64,000 nt of DNA from Bog-756 sp963727075 (GTDB lineage: Bacteria > Actinomycetota > Acidimicrobiia > Acidimicrobiales > RAAP-2): positions 62,001 to 126,000 of the forward strand of contig CAVSET010000006.1 of NCBI GenBank assembly GCA_963727075.1, given 5' to 3'. The notes under the pieces were generated by a model. The model was not told the origin of the DNA. It made no database searches and saw nothing but the letters and a program-made list of their open reading frames with translations. A program made the translations under genes and the position numbers. Shown one piece after another: positions 1-9,847 of this stretch (the stretch's first letter is position 1; the number at the start of each line of letters is the position of its first letter).

Positions 1-624
1 CTGCTTATTACCGCGGAAGGCGAAACGTTCATCACTGGAGGCGATATGGGCAATGCCACCGACGACAATTGGGATGGACTGGGTCTGCTGGGCATGGACG
101 TGTTGCCCTTCGACACGGTCCGGCGGTCGTCAAAGCCGGTCGTGGTGGCAGTCAATGGACTCTGCCAGGGTGGCGGTCTGATGATCACCTTGTTGGCCGA
201 CGTGGCGGTGGCCAGCGATCGAGCCACGTTTCGAGCTCCAGAGCTTCTCCGGGGCATCGCGGACACGTACTACGGGCAGGTTCTTCCTCGCCAGATCGGC
301 CCGGCAAGGGCGCGCGACTTTCTGTTGACCGGGCGCCGGATCGATGCCGAGACGGCGCTCGACTGGGGACTGGTGGCGCGAGTGGCCGATCATGAGCACC
401 TGATGACTGAGGCCAGTGCGGCACTGACGCAGTGTTGCTACATGGCCCCGGCAGCCAGGTCCGAGGTCAAGAAGGTGATGGACAACTTCTACGGTACGTA
501 CGACCGACAGGCCATGGAGTCCAGCCTCGACCGCGATGAGCGCCTCGAGGGATGGCGGGCCTTCAAAGAACGTCGCCCCCCTCGATGGATCCCTCCCGAG
601 ATCCGCCCCGAGGGCCGCCTCTGA
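1..624 (+). CDS. Enoyl-CoA hydratase/isomerase family protein (5' partial)
   Basis: Crotonase-fold acyl-CoA enzyme, probably hydrating or isomerising a 2-enoyl-CoA in fatty-acid or aromatic-acid breakdown. The frame is open from base 1, and its first residues (ITAEGETFITGGDMG) are the family's first oxyanion-hole segment, so the true start lies before the window. NGLCQGGGL is the second oxyanion-hole loop. The following DVAVASDRATFRAPELLRGI block carries the first catalytic-region glutamate. The last roughly 60 residues form the usual C-terminal helical domain. It ends at TGA 624. The next gene begins 183 bases on, with no overlap. The family is clear; the acyl-CoA substrate cannot be read from sequence. 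Confidence 0.9.
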   Translation: MLITAEGETFITGGDMGNATDDNWDGLGLLGMDVLPFDTVRRSSKPVVVAVNGLCQGGGLMITLLADVAVASDRATFRAPELLRGIADTYYGQVLPRQIGPARARDFLLTGRRIDAETALDWGLVARVADHEHLMTEASAALTQCCYMAPAARSEVKKVMDNFYGTYDRQAMESSLDRDERLEGWRAFKERRPPRWIPPEIRPEGRL

Positions 625-806
625 ATACCATACCGGTGCTCGAGCCCATCGATCTGAGACGGCTCGTGGTCTCGGATGCCTATCACGCTCCTGTGATTCC
701 CTCGATAGCCGGACCGTGGGTGGTACTACAGGTTTGACGGGCAATCAGACGAACGAACGTACGAAGGCCCAAGTAGGAGGGCCCGACAGAGACCTCTGGA
801 GGTCGC

Positions 807-1538
807 ATGCACGTATCCGACATCGAGTACTCCTTCGATGGCTCGCGCCTGGTCGGGGAGATCGCCTTCGATGACACATGGGCTGGGAGGCGTCCTGCGG
901 TCCTCGTGGTGCACGACGCGGGTGGGCTCGACGACCATGCTAGGCAGAGCGCTCGGAAGCTGGCGGAGCTCGGCTATGTGGCGTTCGCTCTCGACTACTA
1001 CGGGGACGGTAAGAGACTGCCACCCGAGCAGATCGGTGACCGTTTCGGGGAGCTTGCCGGCGATCCGCTCCGCACACGAGCGATCGGGCGGGTGGGGCTC
1101 GGCGTGTTGCTGGCGAACGAGAACGCCGACGCCGGCAAGGTCGCGGCTATCGGCTATTGCTTCGGTGGCACCCTGTCGCTCGAGCTGGCCCGCAGCGGTG
1201 CTGATCTACGGGCGGTCATAGGCTTCCATTCTGGTCTCTCGACCAGTCGACCGGAAGATGCCGTGAACATCACGGGCAAGGTCCTGGTGTGCATCGGCGC
1301 CGACGACCCGATCATTCCACCTGAGCAGCGCCTCGCCTTCGAAGAGGAGATGCGCGCCGGTGGTGTCGACTGGCAGCTGCATCTCTACGGGGGTGCCGTA
1401 CACAGCTTCACCAATCCGGCTGCCGACGGGAGCAACCCGGCGATCAAGTACGATCGGCGCGCCGATGAACGGTCATGGCGGGCCATGCTCGATCTGTTCG
1501 CCGAGGTATTCCCGGTTGCTCTCGTCGATGGGGGGTAG
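807..1538 (+). CDS. Dienelactone hydrolase family protein
   Basis: Alpha/beta hydrolase of the dienelactone hydrolase family, 243 residues, the usual length. The nucleophile elbow is GYCFGGT, with cysteine as in true dienelactone hydrolases. The acid is in GADDPIIP and the histidine in GGAVHSFTNP, completing a Cys-Asp-His triad. The oxyanion/substrate segment VVHDAGGLDDHARQ follows strand 1. ATG 807 is preceded by a good ribosome site (GGAGG at about -9). The protein is cytoplasmic with no signal peptide. True family members open the lactone ring of dienelactones in chloroaromatic catabolism, but many homologues act on other esters, so the substrate is open. Confidence 0.9.
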   Translation: MHVSDIEYSFDGSRLVGEIAFDDTWAGRRPAVLVVHDAGGLDDHARQSARKLAELGYVAFALDYYGDGKRLPPEQIGDRFGELAGDPLRTRAIGRVGLGVLLANENADAGKVAAIGYCFGGTLSLELARSGADLRAVIGFHSGLSTSRPEDAVNITGKVLVCIGADDPIIPPEQRLAFEEEMRAGGVDWQLHLYGGAVHSFTNPAADGSNPAIKYDRRADERSWRAMLDLFAEVFPVALVDGG

Positions 1539-1643
1539 GTAGGGGTGGCGGACCGAAGAAGACAAGAGGCGGTGGAAGCGATGCTGGTGGCACAAACTCA
1601 TCCTGCCGGACTGCTCGGGCTACCCTGGTAGGGGCCCACTCCG

Positions 1644-2627
1644 ATGGTCTATCTCCTCGCTACCGCATGTGCCTTGGCCAATGCGCTGAGCAGCATTCTC
1701 CAGCGCATGGGGGTGGAGGACGCACCGGAAGAAGCTACGCTCCGGCTGAGCCTGTTGACCCACGCACTTCGGCGGGGAGTGTGGCTGCTCGGGTTCGGGT
1801 TCATCGTGGCTTCATTCCTCCTCCAGGCGGTAGCGCTTCATCTGGGGAGCCTCAGCCAGGTGCAACCGATCCTGACCCTCGAGTTGCTCTTTCTCGTTCT
1901 CCTGTTGGCGACGTGGTTCCGATTTCACATCCGGCTGCGGGAATGGTTCGCCTGCCTGGCCGCTGCCGGTGGACTTGCCGGCTTTCTGATCTTCGCCCAG
2001 CCCGGCAGTGACAGCTTCGTGCCGGACACCCGGGAATGGATCGTGGTGAGTTCGATCTGTGGGGGAGTGGTGGTTCTGATGGTGCTGCTCGCTCTGCGGG
2101 GCCCACGATGGTGGCGCGCCGCCATGTTCGGTGCGGCCGGCGCTGTCGGGTTTGCGTACACCGCCTCCCTCATCAAGACGGTGACCGGCTACCTCACCCC
2201 GACGTGGACGCAGATGTTCGACCATTGGCAGACCTACGGTGTGGTCGTCTGCGGAGTGGCGTCGCTGTTTCTGGCCCAGAACGCCTACCATGCCGGGCCG
2301 ATCGCGGCCTCCCAGACGGCCCTGGTCCTCGTCGACCCGTTGGCCAGTATCGCCATCGGCATCGGCTTGTTCGGGGACAACCTTCGCACGTCCGGCGCTT
2401 ACGGGCCCCTCGAGGCGGTGTCCCTGTTGGTCATGTTCGTAGGCGCCGCCTCGATCGCCCATTCGCCCCTGATCATGGGAATGAGGGGTGAAGAGGAGAA
2501 GTACGCCGAGATGTTGTCCCCGCGCTCCCGGTCCAGCCGACTGGCCGGAGCGGTACAGGACCACGTACCTGACGAGGTCATTGAGCAGCTACCGCCCGAA
2601 GTGGTTGCGAAGTTGCCACCACGGTGA
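1644..2627 (+). CDS. DMT superfamily (EamA-like) permease
   Basis: Integral membrane protein of 327 residues with about nine or ten hydrophobic helices and no soluble domain. It has the two-repeat architecture of the drug/metabolite transporter superfamily: small-residue-rich N-terminal helix, then LSQVQPILTLELLFLVLL and, in the second half, GPIAASQTALVLVDPLASI, matching the paired EamA repeats in DMT proteins of actinobacteria. A charged tail of about 50 residues (from GMRGEEEKYAEM) follows the last helix and probably lies in the cytoplasm. ATG 1644 follows a weak purine stretch. The transported compound is unknown. The gene stands alone between the hydrolase and the flippase-like gene. Confidence 0.8.
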   Translation: MVYLLATACALANALSSILQRMGVEDAPEEATLRLSLLTHALRRGVWLLGFGFIVASFLLQAVALHLGSLSQVQPILTLELLFLVLLLATWFRFHIRLREWFACLAAAGGLAGFLIFAQPGSDSFVPDTREWIVVSSICGGVVVLMVLLALRGPRWWRAAMFGAAGAVGFAYTASLIKTVTGYLTPTWTQMFDHWQTYGVVVCGVASLFLAQNAYHAGPIAASQTALVLVDPLASIAIGIGLFGDNLRTSGAYGPLEAVSLLVMFVGAASIAHSPLIMGMRGEEEKYAEMLSPRSRSSRLAGAVQDHVPDEVIEQLPPEVVAKLPPR

Positions 2628-2789
2628 ACGCCGGACTGGTGCTCGGTCGTGCCTCCCGAGAAGCTCCCCCCGGAGAGCGGCGATGGGTGATGCGTGGTCC
2701 CTAGCCACGCGGATAGTGGGCCGTTGAGGAGGGGAGTGAGCCGGGAAGACCGACCGGTGGCCGCTCCCCACGATCACGGATCTGACGAG

Positions 2790-3936
2790 ATGGCGACGAG
2801 TGCTCACCCAGGGACGCGCCAGTCCGAATCGGGGTGGCGGCGCTATTGGCCGGCGGCGAGGTTCGCCATTGGGTTCGGAATTGTCGTCGCGGCCGTATGG
2901 GTCCTCGCCTCACATACCGCTGAACTGTCGGGCCTCGGGGAGGTAGTCCGCGACCTGAACTGGTGGTGGGTACCGGCAGCAGTGATTGCGGAAATGGCGT
3001 CGTTCATGTGCTTTGCCGGTATGCAGCTTGAGCTCTTGCGGTGCGGGGGCCTCGATGCACCCAAGATCCCGCTGTTCAAGATGACGTTGGCCGCGCAGGC
3101 GCTCGCAAACTCCTTGCCTGGTGGAACGGCCGTGTCCGCGGTATATGGATTCCGGTGGTTCAGGAGGTTCGGAGCAGACAGCCCGTTGGCTGCCTGGACA
3201 ATGGTCGGCACACTGGTGGGCGCCTTCCTGTCACTGGCGTTGGTGGCCACCACGGGGTTGGCCTTCGCGAACGGGAGAGGGCGCCTCCCTCGATCTCATT
3301 CCGGTCATCATCGGAGCACTGCTGGTCACGATCGTGATCGGCGCACTCTTCGTCTATGAGCGGCCATTGTATCTGGCCGTCACCGGAGTGGTCGGTGCCT
3401 CCCATGCAATCGTCGGCCGGCCGCGAGGTGACACGACCGTGCATATCCAGCGGATCATCGGCTCGGTAACCTCGGTGCGAGTTGATGTTCGTCAAGGCGT
3501 CTCTATCGTCCTGTGGGGCACGGCAAACTGGCTGTTCGACTGCGCGTGCTTTGCCATGATGTTCTTGGCGGTCCACGCCACAATCCCCTGGAAGGGGCTG
3601 TTGCTTGCCTACGGAGCCGGCCAACTGGCCGCTTCGCTCCCCATCACCCCGGGCGGTCTGGGCGCGGTTGAAGGGAGCATCACCATTGCCCTGGTGGCAT
3701 TCGGCGGGGCCCACACCACGACGGTCGACGCGGTATTGATGTACCGGCTCATCAGCTTCTGGCTCGTCCTGGTCTTGGGTTGGGTGCTGTGGGGCGAGCT
3801 CGCGCTCGAGGTGCGACGGGGTCGTTGGTCCCGTCGGCCCTTCGCCGCGCCGACCGAGGTGGGCTCGGAAATGGGTCGAGCTTCCATGAGTATGCCGACC
3901 ATCAGCCGCGATCAGTCGTCGACCACCAGATCATGA
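2790..3936 (+). pseudogene. Flippase-like lysylphosphatidylglycerol-synthase TM family protein, one frameshift
   Basis: Polytopic membrane protein of the family that includes the membrane half of MprF and AglD-type proteins. The N-terminal part has helices around GFGIVVAAVWVLASHT and ALANSLPGGTAVSAVYGF, the conserved glycine/proline motif. It runs in one frame to about 3270. The C-terminal part (VIIGALLVTIVIG, LLLAYGAGQLAASLPITPGG, GAVEGSI) runs in the next frame to TGA 3936. The break lies near 3270-3295, between ATTGLAFAN and SLDLIPVII; with one base restored the protein is about 380 residues, normal for the family. Start chosen at ATG 2790; an in-frame ATG at 2694 is possible. Its stop overlaps the next start (ATGA at 3933), so the two genes are probably coupled. 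Probable sequence error rather than decay. Confidence 0.75.
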
Positions 3937-4388
3937 GCTCGAGCCGGGCAGTCAGGAGAGGGTGGGTGGGCAGACTGGTGGCCGGACTGGCCAGTTGCGC
4001 TCTCGCTGCCTGCCTACTCTCTGACTGCACGGCCGCCCGCACCGAGCTAGGCACCTCCGACAGCTCGTGCTACCTGGCCCTACCCGCTGCAACCGCGGCC
4101 ATCGGCTCGCGCGGCAGATTGCTCGGCGTCCACCTGATGAGGCTCAGCACAGTGAAACAGAAGTACGTGCGACTGTTCGATGCCCTCCCGGTGCAGCCCA
4201 CGTCCCGCCAACAGGTCTGCGTGATCGGGTTCGCCGGGCAGTTCACCAGGGCGTCAGTGGCACGGCCCTACGGACATCAATCTGGTCATCTCGCCGTCGT
4301 TGTCTTGGCTGCTCCTTCGAACCAGCTGATCGGTACCGTCATCTTCGATCGTGCACCACTGCGTTTCGGTCACTCCCACATCGGCTGA
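3933..4388 (+). CDS. Putative small lipoprotein, unknown function
   Basis: 151 residues beginning at ATG 3933, sharing four bases (ATGA) with the stop of the flippase-like gene. The N-terminus has arginines, a hydrophobic stretch and the end LAGLASCALAACLLSDC, so a lipobox-type cysteine or two is available for lipidation or export. The mature part is short, with no domain I recognise. It contains QQVCVIGFAGQF and HLAVVVLAAPSNQLIGTVIF, which suggest a compact beta-rich fold. The overlap suggests co-expression with the upstream membrane protein. Function unknown. Confidence 0.6.
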   Translation: MSSSRAVRRGWVGRLVAGLASCALAACLLSDCTAARTELGTSDSSCYLALPAATAAIGSRGRLLGVHLMRLSTVKQKYVRLFDALPVQPTSRQQVCVIGFAGQFTRASVARPYGHQSGHLAVVVLAAPSNQLIGTVIFDRAPLRFGHSHIG

Positions 4389-4403
4389 CCCTCCCAGGGG
4401 AGG
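4389..4403. terminator. Short hairpin between convergent genes
   Basis: CCTCC and GGAGG arms enclose a four-base loop, a few bases after the lipoprotein stop (4388) and just before the end of the minus-strand ATPase gene (4420). The position suits a terminator shared by converging genes. There is no T-run, so this is only a candidate. Confidence 0.3.
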
Positions 4404-4419
4404 CTCTGAGCCAACGCCT

Positions 4420-5308
4420 TCAGGTCTCGATGCCGGGCCATGGAGTTGGCCTCTGGCCCCGGCACTGACCGGCAACCTCGCCGAACGCCCAGCGTCGGAC
4501 GGCGAGCGCCTCAGGACTGGCCGCGATCGTGTCCAGGCGCTCCTCCTGGCAGTACAGGTCGGCCTCGTCCAGGAGATCGTTGTAGTGCTCGACGACCGGT
4601 GCAGCCTCGGCCGGGAGACGGAAACAGAGGTCGAGAGTGTCACGCCCCTCGCGGCGCTGCCCGATCCCATGACTCTTCGGGATCCGATCCAAACCCCAAG
4701 AAGTTCGAGCCCAGGTCGCCCATCAACTTCAGGAGCCGACCAGGGACGAGCTGCCCCTTCGAGGGATCGATCTCGACCATGAGCCGGAACTCACGGTACA
4801 GGGCATCGTAGTGAGCACCGGTGCGGATCATGGCCCGGATGGGCGCACCGAGCAGTTCGATCTGCACGCCGGATGGATAGGGCTCCTCGACATCAGTCTC
4901 ACGTTGGGTGGGGGTGTAGCTGCTCACGACCGACCCGTCCATGGTGCCGACGAGGTCGAACCAGACGACTTTCCCTGATCGAGTCGGTTGCCAGCCCCAG
5001 GCCGTCGCCACCTTGTTCAACAGATGGACCCCACGACCGGTGAGGTCTTCGACCTCGTAGTGCTTCTCGGTCGGTGGCAGCCGGCTGGCGTCTCTGACTT
5101 CGACCCGATACCGGTCACTCTCGTGCTTCACCTCGACGGTGATCGGCCCGGCGGCGTGGAGGAGTGCATTGGTCACCGCTTCGGACGTCAAGAGTCCGGC
5201 GGAGTCGCGAATCTCCTCAGGGGCCGACCTGAGAGCGTCGACGACAAACCGTCGAGCAGCAGGGCAACTGGATGCGTCGGCCGGCAGGGTCAACTTGTGT
5301 GAGGGCAT
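4420..5308 (-). pseudogene. Anti-sigma-type ATP-binding protein (HATPase_c_2), one frameshift
   Basis: Serine-protein-kinase-like ATP-binding protein of the RsbW/SpoIIAB superfamily, common in actinobacteria as a sensor partner or anti-sigma factor. From MPSHKLTLPADASS the first roughly 130 residues hold the N-box (LLTSEAVTNALLHA) and a G-box (DLTGRGVHLLNKVATAWGW). A second domain follows (IELLGAPIRAMIRTGAHYDALYREFRLM). The frame ends early at 4640, but the next frame carries the expected C-terminal helical part (TLDLCFRLPAEAAPV, LLDEADLYCQ, LAVRRWAFGEV) to 4420. The break is near 4650-4690. Start taken at the ATG at 5308 because similarity begins there; an upstream in-frame start at 5356 is possible. 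Frameshift is probably a sequence error. Confidence 0.75.
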
Positions 5309-5435
5309 CGAGATCACCCTGGCTCTCGCATCGGGCAGCTCCACGCCCGCAGGCACCGATGCTCGAGACTACTCCGGCCCCGGACATAGCGCATGGATTG
5401 CCGTACCGTCGATCCGTCGCCGCTCGCTGAGTCCG

Positions 5436-6303
5436 TTGGTAGGGTCGCTCCCGTGTTGGTATCGCCGCGCTGATGGGGACCCGCCCATCATCTCGATCGC
5501 CGGAGCGCCCGACGATCAGCTCGATCCGCTGGTGCGTCAGCGCAGGCGCTTCGAGGCGATGCTGCTCGAACTGGGCAGAGAGGACTGGAGCGTGGCCAGT
5601 CGCTGTGACGGATGGACGGTTCAGGACGTCGTCGCCCACCTCGTCGGAGTCAATGCCTTCTGGCGAGCCTCGGTGCTCGCCGGTCTGGCCGGTGAACCGA
5701 CGAGAGTGCTGGAGGCATTCGATCCCAGCAAGACCCCGGCCCTGATGGTCGCTCAGTTCCGAGGGATGTCACACAACGAGGTACTGAGCCAGTTCGTCAC
5801 GTCGAACGACGAGCTCCTCGACCTCATCGGTGGCCTCGACGAGGGCGGCTGGACGATGCTGGCCGAGGCCCCTCCCGGCCACCTCCCGGTGCGCCTGGTT
5901 GCGCACCACGCCCTGTGGGACTCGTGGGTCCACGAGCGCGACATCGGGCTACCACTCGGATTGGCGCCGCCCACCGAGCCCGATGAGGTCCGTTCGAGCC
6001 TCCGGTACGTCGGCGCGCTCGAGCGCGGCCTTCGCCTTTGGCTCGAACCCGGCGATGTCCGGAGCGTTTGCCGTCGAGGCGAGCGACCCCTCGATGGGTT
6101 GGCGCCTGGACGTGGGGCCGACCGTCGCTGTGCGAGACGACCCCGCCCCGCCCACCGCGCCGTGCTTGCGTGGCGATTCCACGATGCTCATCGAAGCGCT
6201 CAGCATCCGGGCACCCTTCCCGGAGGCGGTCCCGGGGGAGTGGCTCCCACTGCTCGAAGGGCTGGCCCGGGCGTTCGACGCCGAGTTGCCGAGCGGCCAC
6301 TAG
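5436..6303 (+). pseudogene. Maleylpyruvate isomerase-like (MDMPI/DinB) protein, one frameshift
   Basis: Metal-binding four-helix-bundle protein of the mycothiol-dependent maleylpyruvate isomerase family. The signature is SRCDGWTVQDVVAHLVGVNAFWRASVL split over helix 2, and VRLVAHHALWDSWVHERDIGLPLG, giving the family's three histidine/acid metal ligands. The frame runs to about 6055 and then breaks. The C-terminal domain continues in the next frame (AVEASDPSMGWRLDVGP, DSTMLIEALSIRAPFP) to TAG 6303. Start uncertain: TTG 5436 or GTG 5532 are the in-frame options, as no ATG fits. It converges on the ATP-grasp gene, whose end is 8 bases away. Family clear, substrate unknown. Confidence 0.75.
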
Positions 6304-6310
6304 ACGATGT

Positions 6311-7495
6311 TCAGGCTTGGATGACCCCAGCCAGGATCTGCTCCCATCCGTCCGGGGTCAGGGCGTAGTTCTCCACACTCCCGGAGGCGAACCACGACCA
6401 TGTGCTCGGCCTGACGAGAGTCGCCACCGCGGCGGCCACTAGAGGGAGGAGAGCCTTCGGATCATGACGCAACGGGGTCAGCTCTTCCGTGCTGTCCGCG
6501 TAGAGCCCGGTACCCCGAAAGGCGGCCGCGAGCTCCGCGACAACTCCCGCTCGACCGTTCCCCTGCTGTGCCGCCCCAAGCAGGGCTAGGAGAAGCTGAT
6601 GGGTCGCAATTCCGCTCCGTCCCTGTGCCGATGAACGAACGGAGTCATGGGCCGCGTCCAGCATGGCACCGACGAGATCGACTCCAGCCTGCCAGGCATT
6701 CTCGGGTTCGACGAGGCGCGGGTTGATGTCGATGAACAGCGGGCCCGCGTCCGTCAGGATGACATCGGCCGAGAGCGCGCCATGCCAATCCAGATCCGAC
6801 CCGAGCCGTTCCAGCCAAGCCCGAGCTTCCGGAAGGTTGATGCTGCGCTTGTGGCTGGCGCCACCGCTGGCACCCTCTGCGGTCCGCACGTTGGCGTGAA
6901 ATGCGGCAAGTACCCCGCGGTTGAACACTGATTGGCACATCGCCAGTGGTCCCTCCACGGCTGCCTGGACCAGCATGGTCCGGTTCCGGGTGGCACGGTC
7001 CAGTTCCTCGACCGACGACACCCGCCGGACGCCTCCCGAGGCCGTGCCGATCGGCTCCTTCACATAGGCGGGCAGCTGGGTCCATCCTTCGGGTCCGGCG
7101 GCTGTGGGAGGCTGCGGCACCCCGAGTCGTGTCAGGGTGGCGAAGGCCGAGAGCTTGTCCTGGACCGCCCTCAGAGCCGAGAAGGACGGGACGGCCGTCG
7201 TCACCGCGCTGCCGCGCAGGCGCTCCGGGGATGCGGCGAGAACCGCAACCTGTTCCTGGGTCGGAAACAGCACGTCGTAGTGGCCGGACTCATAGATCGC
7301 CAGTGCGGCATCGAGCCATCTCGTGGGACGAGGGCCATACGGGGGGACGCGACGGATCCGGTGGACGTTGCGGGTGAACCGGCACAGGCAGAGCGGGTCT
7401 GGAGCGAGAGCATCGACGACATGTCCGGCGGCCGACAACCGGTTGGCCGTCTGCCGGGCGGTCAGACCGGAACCGTCGGTCATCAGGACGTGCAT
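6311..7495 (-). CDS. ATP-grasp domain carboxylate-amine ligase-like protein
   Basis: ATP-grasp enzyme of 394 residues from ATG 7495 (MHVLMTDGSGLTARQ). The pre-ATP-grasp Rossmann-like part covers about the first 100 residues. The ATP-binding part has the lysine-bearing PAYVKEPIGTASGGV loop, the MLVQAAVEGPLAM hinge and the metal site PLFIDINPRLVEPEN. Such proteins join a carboxylate to an amine or thiol through an acyl phosphate. It is last in a minus-strand series with the MMPL exporter (56 bases between them), the 32-codon peptide gene and glutamine synthetase. That neighbourhood would suit peptide or amino-acid ligation with export, but the substrate is not shown by sequence. No obvious ribosome site before the chosen start. 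Confidence 0.85.
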   Translation of the reverse strand: MHVLMTDGSGLTARQTANRLSAAGHVVDALAPDPLCLCRFTRNVHRIRRVPPYGPRPTRWLDAALAIYESGHYDVLFPTQEQVAVLAASPERLRGSAVTTAVPSFSALRAVQDKLSAFATLTRLGVPQPPTAAGPEGWTQLPAYVKEPIGTASGGVRRVSSVEELDRATRNRTMLVQAAVEGPLAMCQSVFNRGVLAAFHANVRTAEGASGGASHKRSINLPEARAWLERLGSDLDWHGALSADVILTDAGPLFIDINPRLVEPENAWQAGVDLVGAMLDAAHDSVRSSAQGRSGIATHQLLLALLGAAQQGNGRAGVVAELAAAFRGTGLYADSTEELTPLRHDPKALLPLVAAAVATLVRPSTWSWFASGSVENYALTPDGWEQILAGVIQA

Positions 7496-7550
7496 GGGTC
7501 TATCGAACCGGCTTATCGATAGGTCGTCCAGCTCGCATTGAACGGGCTGT

Positions 7551-9704
7551 CTACCGACCACCCACCCGGGACACTTGGGGCGTCGGTGTCGCCACGCCGT
7601 CCACTGCCGGCTCGGCGCCGATTCGAGGAACCACGCGCTTGAGCCATCTCGGCATCCACCAGTTGGCCTTGCCCAGGATCTGCATGGTCGAGGGCACGAG
7701 GATCATCCGCACCACGGAGGCATCGATCAGGATGGCCACGGCCAGGCCGATCCCCATGAGCTTCACGACCCGGATGTCGACCAGCGCAAACGACAGGAAC
7801 ACGCAAACCATGATGGCGGCGGCGGCCGTGATGACCCGAGCAGTTGTGGCCAGACCGTTGGCCACAGCCGACGAGTTGTCCCCACTCAGCAGGTACTCCT
7901 CCCTGATCCGGCTCAAGAGGAACACTTCGTAGTCCATCGACAGGCCGAACAGCACGGTGAACATCAACATCGGCACCCAGAATTCGATGGGGCCGGGAGT
8001 GATCCCGACCAGACCTCGCAGCCAGCCCCACTGGAAGATGGCCACGACGACGCCGTAGGCGGCTCCGATCGAGAGCAGGTTCATGACCACAGCCTTGAGG
8101 GCGACGACCACCGAGCGGAACAACGTCATGAGTAGGAGAAACGACAGCAGGATCACGGCGACGACCATGAAGGGGAGCCGTTGGCCCATCTGGTCCGACC
8201 CGTCGACCGCCACGGCCGTCTCCCCACCCACGTGCACCGTCAAGCCGTCCTGGGTGATCTCATCGCGGACTCGATGCACCAGGTCCTCGGTGGACCGGTC
8301 CTGGGGTGCGCTCTTCGGGATGACCGTCACGACAGCCGCGTTGCCCGAGGGGTTGACCCTGATGGGCGAGACGTACGCCACACCGGGGTCGCTGCGAAGC
8401 GATTGCCCGAAGGTGTTCACGCGGTCGCCGGTCGTGGCGCCCCCGAGGTCGGCGGCCAGCAGCAGGGGCCCGTTGAACCCGGGACCGAAGCCCTGGGCCA
8501 AGAGGTCGAAGGCCTGACGAGTGGTGTACGAAGGAGGGTCGTTGCCCTGGTCGGACGCGCCCAGCCGGATCGAGAAGAGGGGGATGGCCAGGGCAAGCAG
8601 CAGGACCAGGCTCAGGCCACCCCACAGCCATGGCCGTCGCTGGATCTGGCGGCTCCAACGGTAGGCCGGCGTCTCATGGGTCTTCGTCCGCTTGTGCTCC
8701 TTGGCGGCCAGCTTCTGGCCGGCGAACCCGATGATGGCTGGCACCAGTGTCACCGACGCCAGCATCACCATCAAGACGGCCAGGACCGCCCCGATGGCGA
8801 ACCCGTAGATGAGATTGACGCCGATCATGAACATCCCGAGCAGCGAGATGATCACCGTGCTTCCGGCAAACAGGACGGCCCGGCCCGACGTGGTGAGGGC
8901 CAAGACGTCGGCGTCCTCCGGGCTCAATCCGTCATGGAGCCCGCCCCGATATCGGGTGACGATGAACAGGGCGTAGTCGATACCCACCCCGAGTCCGATC
9001 ATGACGGCCAGATATGGGGCAAACGACGGCACGCTCATCACGTGACTGAGCAGGACCACGAACGTGCTGCCGATCCCGACCCCGAAGATGGCGGCGATGA
9101 CCGGAAGGGACATGGCGATGAGCGACCCGAAGGCGATGAACAGGATCACCATTGCAGCCAGAACGCCGATGAGCTCGGTAGAACCGCCCTGCTTCTGGAC
9201 GGCTTGTCCCACGACGAGTCCGCCAACGGCGATCTTGAGCCCGGGGTGTTCGGCCCGATTGACCGCGTCGACCAATGGCTGGGCCGTCTTCGATGGGAGG
9301 TTGCTGGCGAGACCGCTGAAGGTCACGGTGGCATAGGCAACGTTGCCGTCCCGACTGATGTGACCGGGAGTCTGATAGGGCGACTCCACCGAGACCACAT
9401 GGCGGACCCGGCCCGACGTAACCTCGGCGAACAGCGCATCCATGCGGGACCGGACGGCGGGATCCTCCACCCCGCTCTTGGCCTCGAAAACGATCGTGGC
9501 CGTGTCCCCGGCCGCCTTGGGGAACCGGGTCTGCAGGAGCGACAGCGCCGTGGCCGAGTCCGAGCTCCCGCCACTGAATGTATTGTCATACGCATTGCCA
9601 ATGGTGCTGCTCAGGATGTTCATCACCGCAAACCCGGCAATCCAGAGAACCAGGACCAGGCGGCGGCGGCGATAACACCAACGGGCGAGGCGGGCCAGAT
9701 TCAT
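7551..9704 (-). CDS. MMPL family RND-type transporter
   Basis: Large exporter of the MMPL/RND superfamily, 717 residues from ATG 9704. There is an N-terminal helix (LVLVLWIAGFAVMNIL), a roughly 170-residue outer domain, then a block of five helices (from VLAAMVILFIAFGSLIAM). Two copies of this arrangement give twelve helices. The characteristic GLGVGIDYALFIVTRYR in helix 4 and GLSMDYEVFLLSRIREEY in helix 10 carry the proton-relay aspartates and tyrosines. AAG-GAG sits 8 bases before ATG 9704, which decides the start over an in-frame ATG at 9737. Actinobacterial relatives export lipids, glycolipids or peptides. The 28-base leader is nearly a copy of the leader of the 32-codon gene just upstream. 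Substrate unknown. Confidence 0.93.
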   Translation of the reverse strand: MNLARLARWCYRRRRLVLVLWIAGFAVMNILSSTIGNAYDNTFSGGSSDSATALSLLQTRFPKAAGDTATIVFEAKSGVEDPAVRSRMDALFAEVTSGRVRHVVSVESPYQTPGHISRDGNVAYATVTFSGLASNLPSKTAQPLVDAVNRAEHPGLKIAVGGLVVGQAVQKQGGSTELIGVLAAMVILFIAFGSLIAMSLPVIAAIFGVGIGSTFVVLLSHVMSVPSFAPYLAVMIGLGVGIDYALFIVTRYRGGLHDGLSPEDADVLALTTSGRAVLFAGSTVIISLLGMFMIGVNLIYGFAIGAVLAVLMVMLASVTLVPAIIGFAGQKLAAKEHKRTKTHETPAYRWSRQIQRRPWLWGGLSLVLLLALAIPLFSIRLGASDQGNDPPSYTTRQAFDLLAQGFGPGFNGPLLLAADLGGATTGDRVNTFGQSLRSDPGVAYVSPIRVNPSGNAAVVTVIPKSAPQDRSTEDLVHRVRDEITQDGLTVHVGGETAVAVDGSDQMGQRLPFMVVAVILLSFLLLMTLFRSVVVALKAVVMNLLSIGAAYGVVVAIFQWGWLRGLVGITPGPIEFWVPMLMFTVLFGLSMDYEVFLLSRIREEYLLSGDNSSAVANGLATTARVITAAAAIMVCVFLSFALVDIRVVKLMGIGLAVAILIDASVVRMILVPSTMQILGKANWWMPRWLKRVVPRIGAEPAVDGVATPTPQVSRVGGR

Positions 9705-9706
9705 TA

Positions 9707-9733
9707 GACGTACTCCTTGTGGGTGCTCACGTT
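9707..9733 (-). promoter_or_regulatory. MMPL ribosome-binding leader (copy 1 of duplicated leader)
   Basis: AAGGAG with an 8-base spacer to ATG 9704, within the block AAGGAGTACGTC. The same 12 bases with the same spacing precede the small gene starting at 9946, and similarity extends upstream (TGAGCACCCAC here, TGAGCCACCCCAG there). This looks like a duplicated translation-initiation region. Confidence 0.6.
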
Positions 9734-9847
9734 GCAACTCTGACGTAGCAATCGAGGTGAATTCATCGGCGGACCGGAGACCTTTGAATCACGGATCACG
9801 CCCAATTGACGGTTTGGACTCGCGCCGTGTGACAGGGTCCATCTTCC

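Noticed and set aside
8181..9707. 508-codon open frame antisense to the MMPL gene
   Set aside because: Product is rich in Asp/Gly/His/Arg with no fold, as expected for the shadow of a GC-rich gene; the minus-strand frame has clear MMPL motifs.
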